This document shows, one piece after another, positions 41,157-50,249 of a DNA stretch of 64,000 nt (the first letter of the stretch is position 1; every line of letters starts with the position of its first letter). This stretch comes from Rugamonas rubra. GTDB taxonomy: Bacteria > Pseudomonadota > Gammaproteobacteria > Burkholderiales > Burkholderiaceae_D. The notes beneath the pieces are model-generated. The model was not told the DNA's origin, made no database searches, and was given only the letters and a program-made list of their open reading frames with translations. Location of the stretch: assembly GCF_900114705.1 (NCBI RefSeq), contig NZ_FOTW01000014.1, forward strand, positions 62,001-126,000. The letters are read 5' to 3'. Both the position numbers and the translations under genes were made by a program.

Positions 41157-41423
41157 CTACCCGGTACGGAAATTGGACAGCGTGGATATCAGTTTCGCCC
41201 CGCAACTGGTTTTGTCACCGTCGAAGGCGATCAAGACACCGCCGAGGTGATGTTTGCTTGAACCGCTAACGATGGTGCATCCGCTGTGACCGGGCAGCGG
41301 ACAAAAGCAGAGATCGCCAACGCAGGCAACGGGAACGCCGCCAACCTTGAAGTTGGTGTTAGACGTGCTGACCACCTTGCCTCCGTGCGTGGTGGGAGCG
41401 CCCAAGCGGATGACGTTTTTCAT
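41157..41423 (-). CDS. PAAR-domain protein (T6SS spike tip)
   Basis: 88-residue PAAR protein that would sharpen the VgrG spike. It reads MKNVIRLGAPTTHGGKVVS, GVPVACVGDLCFCPLPGHSGCTIVSGS and ends in AFDGDKTSCGAKLISTL; the Cys and His residues form the zinc-binding tip. There is no C-terminal toxin extension, so it is a stand-alone PAAR. I choose ATG 41423 over a longer start at 41489 because the family begins here. Last gene of the T6SS island. Confidence 0.88.
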   Translation of the reverse strand: MKNVIRLGAPTTHGGKVVSTSNTNFKVGGVPVACVGDLCFCPLPGHSGCTIVSGSSKHHLGGVLIAFDGDKTSCGAKLISTLSNFRTG

Positions 41424-41469
41424 TTCGGAACCTCTATTGATGTGGTTGCGCGACTCTGGCCGCGTGGAA

Positions 41470-43101
41470 CTACTTGGTTGGTGGTGCATAGTTGGCGGGA
41501 TCGATGTCCGGAGAGTTTCTGGGTTTGAAGATGTCTCCCCGCGATTGTTGTTGCGCCTGCCGCTTTTCTTCCGATGGCGGGCTGATCAGGACGATGCTGG
41601 CCTCGTGGGGATCGCGCAGGTTGATCGCCGCGCTGACGCCGCCGGCCCGGTAGCTGCCCATCACCCCGATGCCCATCTGCACGAACCAGGTCGCTGCGCC
41701 GGTGTTGCCGAGCCGCCGGTCGGTGTTGGTGAACTGGTCTAGCTTGCCGGAGTCGATGCTGGGTCCGCCCAGCTCGGCGTAGTCGTGCAACATGCCTTCC
41801 AGTGCAAGCAGCTGTTCCACATTGTTGTTGGTGCCGGCGATGACGCGGGCAGGGGCGGTGGCGCGCTCGGCTTCCGGCAGGGTGAGCAGTGCCTCCTGCA
41901 GGCCGGCAAGCAGCGCCTTCTGGCGCTGGTCGCGCTTCGCCAACGGCTTGCCATGTTCGTCGCTGGTGTTGACGAACACGGGACGGTGGATGAAGCCCAT
42001 GGTTGGCAGGCCGTCGAAGGCGTCTAGGCGAAGTTTATCCCACGGCACCGGGAACCATGGGGTGGGTTTCCAGTCGTATGGAACCCGGTGCTCGGGATGG
42101 AATACAAGGTCGCGGTAGCTGCCCGGCTTGTTGCCGCGTAGTTCGGGCCGCGCGGCGAACTTGGCCGCCGCCGCTAGCCATTCGCTGGTGGTGGGCTGAC
42201 GAGCTGCCGTGTTCTCGGGGTCTACCCTTGGGAGCGACTTCATAAGGTTAAGGTAGGCAAGAAACAGCCGCCGTGAAATGCTTTCACTATTTAGATATTC
42301 GACGCTTTTCTCGTTGCTGACGTCCTCGAAGACGAATGGCCTGATGGCATCTACTCGCTCGCGCCGGGCGAGCAAAAAGAGCACCGACGCATCGGGCATG
42401 GGGGGAATGTAGTAACCGTCCTCGCGTGGTTTTTCTATGGTGGCAAACATGTTGCGAACTGTGCTGCTGTCGTCTGAGTTGAGCACAACGTAGGGAATGT
42501 CGGGGTTCTTGTCGAAAAAATCGAAGACGTCGTCAAGTAGCCTATCAGGCCTCTCCTCCAACTTTGCAAGCCCGGCAACAAAGAGGTGGGATACCATCCC
42601 ATTCGATTCGGCGGCGGTTGTGAGGCCTAACGTCGGCGACAGTGGGGAGTCGGCCAACGCCGGATTGTGAATAGGGGGTTGAGCGTTAAACACTGGCACG
42701 CCCCAACTGTCCGGAGACTGCCATGCGCCATTTTCCAAGGTGTCTCCTTCGCGCCCACCGGTCGTTTGATCCTTTTCAATACCTGACCACGGGTATTTGC
42801 GGGGATCTTTTTCGCGTATTTCGGAATATGGTGTGCCCTTTTGTAGGATGTCCCACAGCTTGCCCTGCCTGTATTTTTCGACCGTCACGCCGAGTCCAAT
42901 TACTTCTAAGACATACTCGCGGCGCCCTTTTTTGGTACGCGCTTCGGCAAGTCTCTGTTGCGCCAGTTCGTGCTGAACCTTTGCCTGGGCCTGCCTCGTC
43001 TGAAACTGCCTTGACGCGCTGAACCAGTGACTGGAAAGCAGCGCTGAAACTGCGAGCGCCGGGACAACGATCCACCATATTTTTCTCACGGGTGCCTCCA
43101 T
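41470..43101 (-). CDS. Tla3-like T6SS lipase adaptor (DUF2875), copy A, short N-terminus
   Basis: 543-residue paralogue of the two proteins at 43155 and 50250. Start at 43101 (MEAPVRKIWWIVVPALAVSA) gives one N-terminal membrane helix, then a short coiled coil (FQTRQAQAKVQHELAQQRLA), a variable middle (about 95-190) and a highly conserved C-terminal half ending NYAPPTK. It lacks the 50-residue first segment of copies B and C. DUF2875 proteins adapt Tle3 lipases to VgrG; this copy has no tle3 directly upstream, so it may serve either lipase or have become something else, for example an immunity factor. The middle resembles copy C more than B. Confidence 0.82.
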   Translation of the reverse strand: MEAPVRKIWWIVVPALAVSALLSSHWFSASRQFQTRQAQAKVQHELAQQRLAEARTKKGRREYVLEVIGLGVTVEKYRQGKLWDILQKGTPYSEIREKDPRKYPWSGIEKDQTTGGREGDTLENGAWQSPDSWGVPVFNAQPPIHNPALADSPLSPTLGLTTAAESNGMVSHLFVAGLAKLEERPDRLLDDVFDFFDKNPDIPYVVLNSDDSSTVRNMFATIEKPREDGYYIPPMPDASVLFLLARRERVDAIRPFVFEDVSNEKSVEYLNSESISRRLFLAYLNLMKSLPRVDPENTAARQPTTSEWLAAAAKFAARPELRGNKPGSYRDLVFHPEHRVPYDWKPTPWFPVPWDKLRLDAFDGLPTMGFIHRPVFVNTSDEHGKPLAKRDQRQKALLAGLQEALLTLPEAERATAPARVIAGTNNNVEQLLALEGMLHDYAELGGPSIDSGKLDQFTNTDRRLGNTGAATWFVQMGIGVMGSYRAGGVSAAINLRDPHEASIVLISPPSEEKRQAQQQSRGDIFKPRNSPDIDPANYAPPTK

Positions 43102-43154
43102 ATGATTGTTTTCCGTTTCCCCTAAAATTGAGCACGCTGGTTTTGGAAGAAAAT

Positions 43155-44927
43155 CTACTTCGACGGTGGTGCGTAGTTGGCGGGATCGATGTCCGGCGAG
43201 TTTCTGGGTTTGAAGATGTCTCCCCGCGATTGCTGTTGCGCTTGGCGCTTTTCTTCCGAGGGCGGACTGATGAGGACGATGCTGGCCTCGTGGGGATCGC
43301 GCAGGTTGATCGCCGCGCTGACGCCGCCGGCCCGGTAGCTGCCCATCACCCCGATGCCCATCTGCACGAACCAGGTCGCCGCGCCGGTGTTGCCGAGCCG
43401 CCGGTCGGTGTTGGTGAACTGGTCTAGCTTGCCGGAGTCGATGCTGGGTCCGCCCAGTTCGGCGTAGTCGTGCAACATGCCTTCCAGCGCCAACAACTGT
43501 TCCACGTTGTTGTTGGTGCCGGCGATGACGCGGGCTGGGGCGGCGGTGCGTTCGGCCTCCGGCAGGGTGAGCAGCGCCTCCTGCAGGCCGGCAAGCAGCG
43601 CCTTCTTGCGCTGGTCGCGCTTCGCCAACGGCTTGCCATGCTCGTCGCTGGTGTTGACGAACACTGGACGGTGGATGAAGCCCATGGTCGGCAGGCCGTC
43701 GAAGGCGTCTAGGCGAAGCTTGTCCCACGGGACCGGGAACCATGGGGTGGGTTTCCAGTCGTACGGAACCCGGTGCTCGTGATGGAATACAAGGTCTCGG
43801 TAGCTGCCAGGCATGTTGCCGCGTAACTCGGGCCGCGCGCTGAACTTGGCCGCCGCCGCTAGCCATTCGCCGATGGTGGGCTGGCGAGCTGCCGTGTTCT
43901 CGGGGTCTCGCCTTGGGAGCGATTTCATAAGGTCAAGGTAGGCAAGAAACAGCCGTCGTGAAATGCTTTCACTATTCAGATATTCGACGCTTTTCTCGTT
44001 GCTGACGTCCTCGAAGACGAATGGTCGAATTGCATCGGCGCGCTCGCGACGGGCGAGCAAAAAGAGCACCGACGCATCGGGCATGGCGGGAATGTAGTAA
44101 CCATCCTCGCGTGGTTTTTCAATTGTTGCAAACATGTTGCGCGTTGTGCTGCTGTCGTCGGAGTTAAGTACGACATAGGGTACGTCAGGATTGGCGTCGA
44201 AGAAGGCGAACACCTCCTCAATCAATCGGTCGGGCCGCTCACCGTAGCGTCGCGGGCCGACTACGAAAAGATGCGATACCATTCCGTTCGATTCGGCGCC
44301 GGCAACCAAACCCGGCGACGGCGACAGCGGACCATCAACGCGAGCCTTGTTGTGAATTTCCGGCTGGGCATTGAACACGGGAACGCCCCAACAGTCGGGC
44401 GATGCCCAAGCGCCGTTTTCTAGTGTGTCGCCCACCCTGCTACCGGTTGTCTGATCCTTGTCGATACCAGTCCATGGGTACTTGTGGGGATCTTTTTCGC
44501 GTATTTCGGAATATGGTGTGCCCTTTTGTAGAACATCCCACAACTTGCCCTGCCTATATTTTTCCACCGTCACGCCAAGTCCAATTACTTCCAGAACGTA
44601 CTCGCGACGACCTTTTTCGGTACGTGTTTCGGCAAGCCTCCGCTGTGCTAGTTCGTACTGAACCTTGGCCTGGGCCTGCCTCGTCTGAAACTGTCTTGAC
44701 GCGCTAACCCAGTGACTGGAAAGCACTACTACAATTGCGAATGCCGGGACAGCGATCCACCATAGTTTTCTCATTTCCATCTCCGATTGACCTCTTATTA
44801 AAGCTCGGAACTCGTCCGTTTCGATAGCAGCGTATGCGGCAAGGAGTATGAGAAAGAGCACGACCGCGCCCTGCAGGTACTTCCAAGTGTCCGGCCGCTC
44901 GATTGGGGGCTGTGGAACGTTGCTCAT
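43155..44927 (-). CDS. Tla3-like T6SS lipase adaptor (DUF2875), copy B
   Basis: 590-residue protein coupled to the upstream tle3 by an ATGA overlap. It has two N-terminal hydrophobic helices: residues 15-36 (WKYLQGAVVLFLILLAAYAA) and 54-74 (KLWWIAVPAFAIVVVLSSHW). A good ribosome site (GGAG, 6 bases) precedes an internal ATG at 44774 (Met52), which would make a form equal in layout to copy A. The middle (about 145-260) diverges from A and C (LIEEVFAFFDANPDVPY instead of LLDDVFDFFDKNPDIPY). The C-terminal half is nearly identical in all three. Role by family: brings Tle3 to VgrG for export. Confidence 0.85.
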   Translation of the reverse strand: MSNVPQPPIERPDTWKYLQGAVVLFLILLAAYAAIETDEFRALIRGQSEMEMRKLWWIAVPAFAIVVVLSSHWVSASRQFQTRQAQAKVQYELAQRRLAETRTEKGRREYVLEVIGLGVTVEKYRQGKLWDVLQKGTPYSEIREKDPHKYPWTGIDKDQTTGSRVGDTLENGAWASPDCWGVPVFNAQPEIHNKARVDGPLSPSPGLVAGAESNGMVSHLFVVGPRRYGERPDRLIEEVFAFFDANPDVPYVVLNSDDSSTTRNMFATIEKPREDGYYIPAMPDASVLFLLARRERADAIRPFVFEDVSNEKSVEYLNSESISRRLFLAYLDLMKSLPRRDPENTAARQPTIGEWLAAAAKFSARPELRGNMPGSYRDLVFHHEHRVPYDWKPTPWFPVPWDKLRLDAFDGLPTMGFIHRPVFVNTSDEHGKPLAKRDQRKKALLAGLQEALLTLPEAERTAAPARVIAGTNNNVEQLLALEGMLHDYAELGGPSIDSGKLDQFTNTDRRLGNTGAATWFVQMGIGVMGSYRAGGVSAAINLRDPHEASIVLISPPSEEKRQAQQQSRGDIFKPRNSPDIDPANYAPPSK

Positions 44928-47281
44928 TTCCCCTGGCCTTTCCCGACAATGCGATTTTGATTCAGTGTTTCGGACACAACGGCAACAGGCCGTCCTTTCG
45001 GCAACAGCGGCAAGGAGGCCGGCAAAGCACCTGACGAGTAATAGACGGCGTTGCCCTTGATTAGATCTTTACGCCAAGGCGGCTCGGCTTTCCAATAGAC
45101 TGAGAACGTATTTTCGAATTTCCCCCATTCAAGTACGCCTTTGCGAAGATATTCATTTGCGTTGAGAATTTTAAGTCGCCAATCCGCCACCGCGCACAAG
45201 TAGGCATAGAAAAGCGGGTGGGTCGGCGCGTTGCCGCCGCCGATGGCCACGTCGTATGCGGTGACCTGCCGGTGGTTTTCCCTGCCGCCGTAGATGGCGC
45301 CGTGGAACGAGCGGGGAGCGGCTGCGTGTTGCCAGCGTCGGCGGGCCTCGATGCCGGTCTCGCTGCGCAGGATCAACAGCTTAATAGGGCGGATGGGACG
45401 CCGGGACGCGGCGCCTTCCATGCACAGATATACTTTGAAGATTTCGCAATGCTGGTCGGCTGGTTTGTTTCGGTTTAGTTCCTCCATCACCGTGTGTTCG
45501 TAGCCCATGGCCTGCGCCACGTATCCCTTGTAGAGCTGGGGACACTGGCTGAGAGCCGTCTCATCTCGCTGGCTAAAGTCCGCTTTGTGGGTCGGGTCGG
45601 CGATGCAATCCCATACCTGATTGACGCCATATTTGCTGGTGGACGCAATGGCGGCGTCGATGGGGTCGACCTGCTCGCGGGCGCCTGGGCGACCTTGGTC
45701 GTCGGCTTGGGCGCCTTCGACCATGCTGGCGAGTACCGGTTTTGGCAGGGCTTCGCCGTTGATGCGGCGTAGATTGAAGCGTGCTTTTTCGTCCGGCGAC
45801 GCCGCGCTAGAGGCATCGCTCGGTATGGGCAGGCGACCCCGGATGACATTCTTGCTAGCCCAGCTGTCGCTTTCGGCCGTATGCGCCTGGTCGTCCTCGC
45901 CCTGGCCGCGTAGCGCGAAGTCGTTCGGCGCGTTTTTCTGCCCAATGAGTACGGGAGCGCCGTTGTGGAAGTCCGGGCGCTTTTTCATGGTGAAGACCCG
46001 TTGAAAGAACGACTTTCCCAGCTCGCTCATTGGCTTGCGAACGATGTCCTCCGAGGTCTCGTACATCAGGCCGGTATCCGTCCACTCGCCTTCGTCGTTT
46101 TTCCCCTCCAATGGCTTGGTGGTAATTCTCGAGCCGCGTTGATAGTCCGGAACGCCCTGCCAGCCGATGCCTTGCACGTTGGACAGGGCCACGGTCATGT
46201 CTTCCGGGGAAAAATAGAGGTAGACTTTGCCGCGGTTGTCGCGGTCCCTGCCGGCCTCCCACTTGCCACCCACGACGCCGAAGTGTTTTTCCGTGTTGGG
46301 GAGTTCGGCCAGTGTTGGCGTGGCGTGTTTGTGTCGTTCCACTCCTTTGACGATGTTGACCAAGGTGGTCAGCCGCGCGTTCAGTGTTTGCACTCCGTCG
46401 ATGTCGGCATAGTGGCCGTGCATCGCAGCGTCTTCCCCGGAGAGATAGTCGACCGCGTTCGTCAGCTTTGGAATCTTGTCTAGCAGGCTGTAAGGTGGAT
46501 TACACAACACCAAGGTGTCGGCCGGCCGCGCGTTCGCCTGCTTGGCGAGGAAGGCCGGGTCGAGCAGGAATGCCTGCGCCAGGAGACTGAGCATGCAACC
46601 CTGGCTGTGGGCGACAATGGAAACGGTTTCGTCGGCGTCGTAGTCGCGGATCATGGTGATCAGGGCGGCCAGCCGCCGCGCCGCCAGGATCATGTACAGG
46701 CGCCCGGGGTTGTCCATGATCGGATGGGTCGCATCCTTCTGGGCTTTGTCTAGTCCCCCCTTTAAACCGGATTTTCCGCGATTCCACATGTCGGGTAGGG
46801 TGCTGGTGGCGTTGGCGAATGGCCCGCCTCCCTTGGAATAGTCCTTGTCGAGACGGTTGCCATTTCGATCCAGCGCCTGGCCGTGTTTGGTAGTCCATCC
46901 AGGCTTGACGGAGTTCTGCTCCTCTCGAAATCCCCAGTAGAAGGGAATGACCGGACTGTGCGTTGCCTCGGTCACCTTACGTTTGAAGAAGACCGCGTCG
47001 GGATCGTCCTCCACTTTGTCCTTGTCGGCCACGGTCGGATTCGAATACTTCGCCGGGGTCAGCTGGCCGCACAGGCGTTCGGCCAACCCCGCGCACAGGC
47101 CGGATTCGACGGCCTCGTAGCTGGTGCCGACGTCGTTGACACCATGCACCAGAATGATCGAGCCGGGCAGGTTGTGGCGGACCTCAACGATCTTGTCCTT
47201 GAGCGGCTTCGCCACCTGGATGGCGGTTCCATTGCCGCGCGTGTAGGAGACTTTTTCATAGATACTCTTCGAGTTGGCCAT
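44924..47281 (-). CDS. Tle3-type T6SS phospholipase effector, copy 1
   Basis: 785-residue alpha/beta hydrolase. SIILVHGVNDVGTSYEAVES holds the oxyanion region (residues 41-60) and SIVAHSQGCM has the nucleophile Ser226 in a HSQG elbow; DUF3274-like sequence follows in the second half. No signal peptide, as expected for a T6SS cargo. Tle3 lipases attack membrane phospholipids of rival cells. Nearly identical to copy 2 at 52019 except for discrete patches (around residues 11-22, 120-131 and 704-715). Twelve bases separate it from vgrG; it overlaps tla3 copy B. Confidence 0.88.
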   Translation of the reverse strand: MANSKSIYEKVSYTRGNGTAIQVAKPLKDKIVEVRHNLPGSIILVHGVNDVGTSYEAVESGLCAGLAERLCGQLTPAKYSNPTVADKDKVEDDPDAVFFKRKVTEATHSPVIPFYWGFREEQNSVKPGWTTKHGQALDRNGNRLDKDYSKGGGPFANATSTLPDMWNRGKSGLKGGLDKAQKDATHPIMDNPGRLYMILAARRLAALITMIRDYDADETVSIVAHSQGCMLSLLAQAFLLDPAFLAKQANARPADTLVLCNPPYSLLDKIPKLTNAVDYLSGEDAAMHGHYADIDGVQTLNARLTTLVNIVKGVERHKHATPTLAELPNTEKHFGVVGGKWEAGRDRDNRGKVYLYFSPEDMTVALSNVQGIGWQGVPDYQRGSRITTKPLEGKNDEGEWTDTGLMYETSEDIVRKPMSELGKSFFQRVFTMKKRPDFHNGAPVLIGQKNAPNDFALRGQGEDDQAHTAESDSWASKNVIRGRLPIPSDASSAASPDEKARFNLRRINGEALPKPVLASMVEGAQADDQGRPGAREQVDPIDAAIASTSKYGVNQVWDCIADPTHKADFSQRDETALSQCPQLYKGYVAQAMGYEHTVMEELNRNKPADQHCEIFKVYLCMEGAASRRPIRPIKLLILRSETGIEARRRWQHAAAPRSFHGAIYGGRENHRQVTAYDVAIGGGNAPTHPLFYAYLCAVADWRLKILNANEYLRKGVLEWGKFENTFSVYWKAEPPWRKDLIKGNAVYYSSGALPASLPLLPKGRPVAVVSETLNQNRIVGKGQGK

Positions 47282-47293
47282 GCTTCGCTCCTC

Positions 47294-50119
47294 CTACTTC
47301 TTAGGTTCTTGGTCCAGTATCTCGATGGCCACTATATGCATGGCGTCGCTTTTCAGCAGTTCGCTGCCGCCTTTGCTGTCGTTGCGGCCGTTCTTGTCGG
47401 CACCGTCGCTCAGTTTGATTTTGTGCGGCAAACCCGGCGCGGGCAGGCCGCCGTCGATGCCAGCGTAGTATCTGGCGGCGAACTTGAGCTCGGTGTCGCC
47501 GGCGTCGAATTTAGGTAGCTCGGCGGCCATCGTGGTCGGGCCTTCGAAGACGAAGTCGGGCGCGTGGAACTTCAGCCCGCTGCTGCTGCCGAGGGTGATG
47601 CCGCCCGCGCCGATCTTGATGAACGAGCCGTCCTCGGCGATCAGTTCGATCACCTTGGCCATGGCGCTGAGCTTGCCCTCGGTGGCGGTCAGCTTGAGCG
47701 TCTTGGCGGAATTGAGTTCGGTGTCGTCGTGCTGGCTTTGGATTAGGAACTTGCCGTAGTGGGCAATGGCCTTGACGCCGTCGTGGTGCGAGAACAGCGA
47801 AATGCCCTTGCCGGCGTTGAGGTTGACGCGCTGGCCGGCCGTCATCTGCAGGTGCTGCTGCGCCACGGTGTCGATGTTGCTGGCGGCATAGCTGACGATG
47901 GCTTTGGCGCTGGCGAAGCTGACGCCGGCCGGCGCGGTGAGCGCGATGACCGGCGCGCCGCCGTCGCTGCCCTTGGGCGCGGTGTTGCTGCCGTTCTCCC
48001 ATTTGTCGAACAAGGATTGCAGCTCTTCCTGCTCCTTGCCGTCCTGTGTCATGGCTTGATGCTTCGCAGCGTATTTCCCCAGCGCGCTGAACAGGCTGCC
48101 GCAGTCGCGCATCAAGGCGGAATACTCGTCGCGGGCCAGTTGCTTGCCGCTCGTCCCGCCGGCCTTCTCTAGGTGTTTCCAGGTGCTCAGCAACAGGCCC
48201 TTGGCCGCGCGTAGGGCGATGTACTCGTCGCTGCGCAATTCGGCGCCTTCGCCCCGGGGCGCGCCGGCGCCGTTGGCGCGCGGTGCGCTGCACCAGCCGA
48301 GGTTCAGTTCGCTATGGCCGTGGTCGCTGGCCAACTGTGCGCTGATCTGGCCCGGCGAGTCGTCCAGACACAGCTGGTTGCCGCGCGCGCCACGGATTTC
48401 GCGGCTGCGCAGGCCGGACAGGAAGCGCTCGCCGGGCAGACCGCCGTTCCTGCTCAGCGCGGGCGGCGTGGACCGCTTGTTGTACAACTGGCCGACGATG
48501 ATCGGCTTGTCCGGATCGTTGTTGACGAAGGCGATCAACACCTCCGTGTCGACGCGGGGCAGCCACTGCCCGCCGAACTGGCGCACACTGCCCGGCCCGC
48601 CGCCGGCCCAATGCGTCGCCACCCGCACGTTGGCGGAGTCGGCGTCGGTGTCGGAGGCGCCGCTGCCTTGGGCGTGCTCGTGGTCCTCCGGGCGCATGCC
48701 GGGAAAGCGCACCTTGACCCGGCCGTACTGGTCGCAAAAGACCTCCTCGTCGCTCGGCCCGACGACCATGGCGCTTTGCATGCGGGCGAACGGCACGTCG
48801 ACGCGCGGATCGAAGGCTGGCACGATCTTGATGCCGCGCCTGACGCAGGTGAATTGATTGCGATACGGCGTCGGTTCTGCGGCCGCCGCGTCGGTGTCGG
48901 CCGCCGCCCAGCCGCTCAGGGCGAACAGCCGGTTGATGCGGGCGTCGAACCGCTTCGGCAGGTTGTTGCGCGCTGTGACGTGCAACGCGGTGACGACGAA
49001 CTTGCGCTCCTCGTCGCTGTGCCGGTCCAGTTCCGGGTGTCCCTCGATGCTGTTCCATTCGGCGATGCGCAGGTCGCGGATGTTGCTCTCGCCCCGGTAG
49101 TGTTTGGCTTCGTAGTCGTGGCGCGCCATGCGGGTGCGGCCCATCGCGGCGTGGTCGCTGTTATCGTCGCCGATGTGGGGTGTTTCGATGCGGTAGTCGT
49201 TGAGGAATTCAGCCACCCGGTTGCCACGGGTGCCCTGGTCGACCGTGCCGCGCGCGCCGGTGCGCATGAACTCGGTCGCCATCGGGTCGCCATAGTCCCA
49301 GCTGAAACCCTCGACGCTGCCGGGGCGTAGTGAACGCGAGGCGCACCAAGCGGTGATGGCGTCGCGCTTTTCGGTCGCGTCGAGGCGGTGGTAGCGCACG
49401 TTGCCGGCCCGGTTCTCCTTCAACTGGTTTTGGTCGCTGAACATGACGAGGGTGTGCATGGGCGGCGTCTCCCGGCCGTCGTCGTCGTCGCTTGTCGCCG
49501 GCCTGGCCGGGCCGGCGCGGAAGTACCAGGCGATGCCACGGCGCTTCAACAGCCGCCGCAAGAAAGCGGCGTCCGTCTCCTGGTATTGCATGGTGAATTC
49601 CCGCTTGGGATAGGCCTGCTGCCCGAGTTCGAACGCGAGCTCGAAGTCGAAGGCGGCGGCGAGGGTGGGGTTGCCTTGGCGCCATTCGTTGAGCAGAACC
49701 TCGATGATGTCGAGCTCGTTCTTGTTCAGGAAGACGCGGGTGTTGGTGCGCAAATCCATCACGCTGAGCGCATCGCTCAGCAACAGTTGATAGGTGGCCA
49801 GGCCGCCATCGCTCTGTCCGGCGCTGGCCTCGGTGACGACGCCGCAGACGCTGTGGAGCTCGCCCCGGTCTGTGACGATCTGCAATTCGGCGCCCAGGCC
49901 GATGAAGGTCTTGAGCGGGATGCAGGCGTCGCTGGCGACGCACAGAATGCGGTACTCGATGCCGCCACACAGCTGCTCGGCGCCGGAGATGCGCTGTGGC
50001 AGCAGGACGTTGTCGGAAATGCCGTCCGCAAACGCCAGGCGCAGACGCAGAGCGCGGTTGCCGGTGTTCAAGCCGTCGCCGGCGGTAATCAAGTCGCCCA
50101 GATCGTTGTCGTTTTCCAT
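47294..50119 (-). CDS. vgrG: T6SS spike protein VgrG with extended C-terminus
   Basis: 941-residue spike. The gp27-like region occupies roughly residues 20-430 (FTMQYQETDAAFLRRLLKRRGIAWYF), and the gp5-like OB fold with DEEVFCDQYGRVKVRFPG and GGQWLPRVDTEVLIAFVNNDPDKPIIVG follows. A DUF2345-type C-terminal region continues (GVSFASAKAIVSYAASNID, LGSSSGLKFHAPDFVFEGPT), ending in a short charged tail (KIKLSDGADKNGRNDSKGG). The C-terminal part is the likely docking surface for the Tla3-Tle3 cargo. It lies between the two tle3-tla3 units. Confidence 0.93.
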   Translation of the reverse strand: MENDNDLGDLITAGDGLNTGNRALRLRLAFADGISDNVLLPQRISGAEQLCGGIEYRILCVASDACIPLKTFIGLGAELQIVTDRGELHSVCGVVTEASAGQSDGGLATYQLLLSDALSVMDLRTNTRVFLNKNELDIIEVLLNEWRQGNPTLAAAFDFELAFELGQQAYPKREFTMQYQETDAAFLRRLLKRRGIAWYFRAGPARPATSDDDDGRETPPMHTLVMFSDQNQLKENRAGNVRYHRLDATEKRDAITAWCASRSLRPGSVEGFSWDYGDPMATEFMRTGARGTVDQGTRGNRVAEFLNDYRIETPHIGDDNSDHAAMGRTRMARHDYEAKHYRGESNIRDLRIAEWNSIEGHPELDRHSDEERKFVVTALHVTARNNLPKRFDARINRLFALSGWAAADTDAAAAEPTPYRNQFTCVRRGIKIVPAFDPRVDVPFARMQSAMVVGPSDEEVFCDQYGRVKVRFPGMRPEDHEHAQGSGASDTDADSANVRVATHWAGGGPGSVRQFGGQWLPRVDTEVLIAFVNNDPDKPIIVGQLYNKRSTPPALSRNGGLPGERFLSGLRSREIRGARGNQLCLDDSPGQISAQLASDHGHSELNLGWCSAPRANGAGAPRGEGAELRSDEYIALRAAKGLLLSTWKHLEKAGGTSGKQLARDEYSALMRDCGSLFSALGKYAAKHQAMTQDGKEQEELQSLFDKWENGSNTAPKGSDGGAPVIALTAPAGVSFASAKAIVSYAASNIDTVAQQHLQMTAGQRVNLNAGKGISLFSHHDGVKAIAHYGKFLIQSQHDDTELNSAKTLKLTATEGKLSAMAKVIELIAEDGSFIKIGAGGITLGSSSGLKFHAPDFVFEGPTTMAAELPKFDAGDTELKFAARYYAGIDGGLPAPGLPHKIKLSDGADKNGRNDSKGGSELLKSDAMHIVAIEILDQEPKK

Positions 50120-50249
50120 TTCATCTCCTAGGTTGGGTCATGGCGACGCGCGCGGGCGCGGCGGGTGGACGTCGGCAGCGCCGGCGTGTTGGATACGCGA
50201 AAAACTGCAAATTTCCAAGTTGTCGGAAATTGAGCTACCGGCAGAAGCT

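Larger units (their letters stand above)
43155..47281 (-). repeat. Duplicated tle3-tla3 unit, copy 1
   Basis: This 4,127-bp unit (effector plus adaptor) is matched by 50250-54376, shifted by exactly 7,095 bases at both ends, so the two have the same length. The proteins differ mainly in a few short patches and in the middle of tla3. Confidence 0.9.
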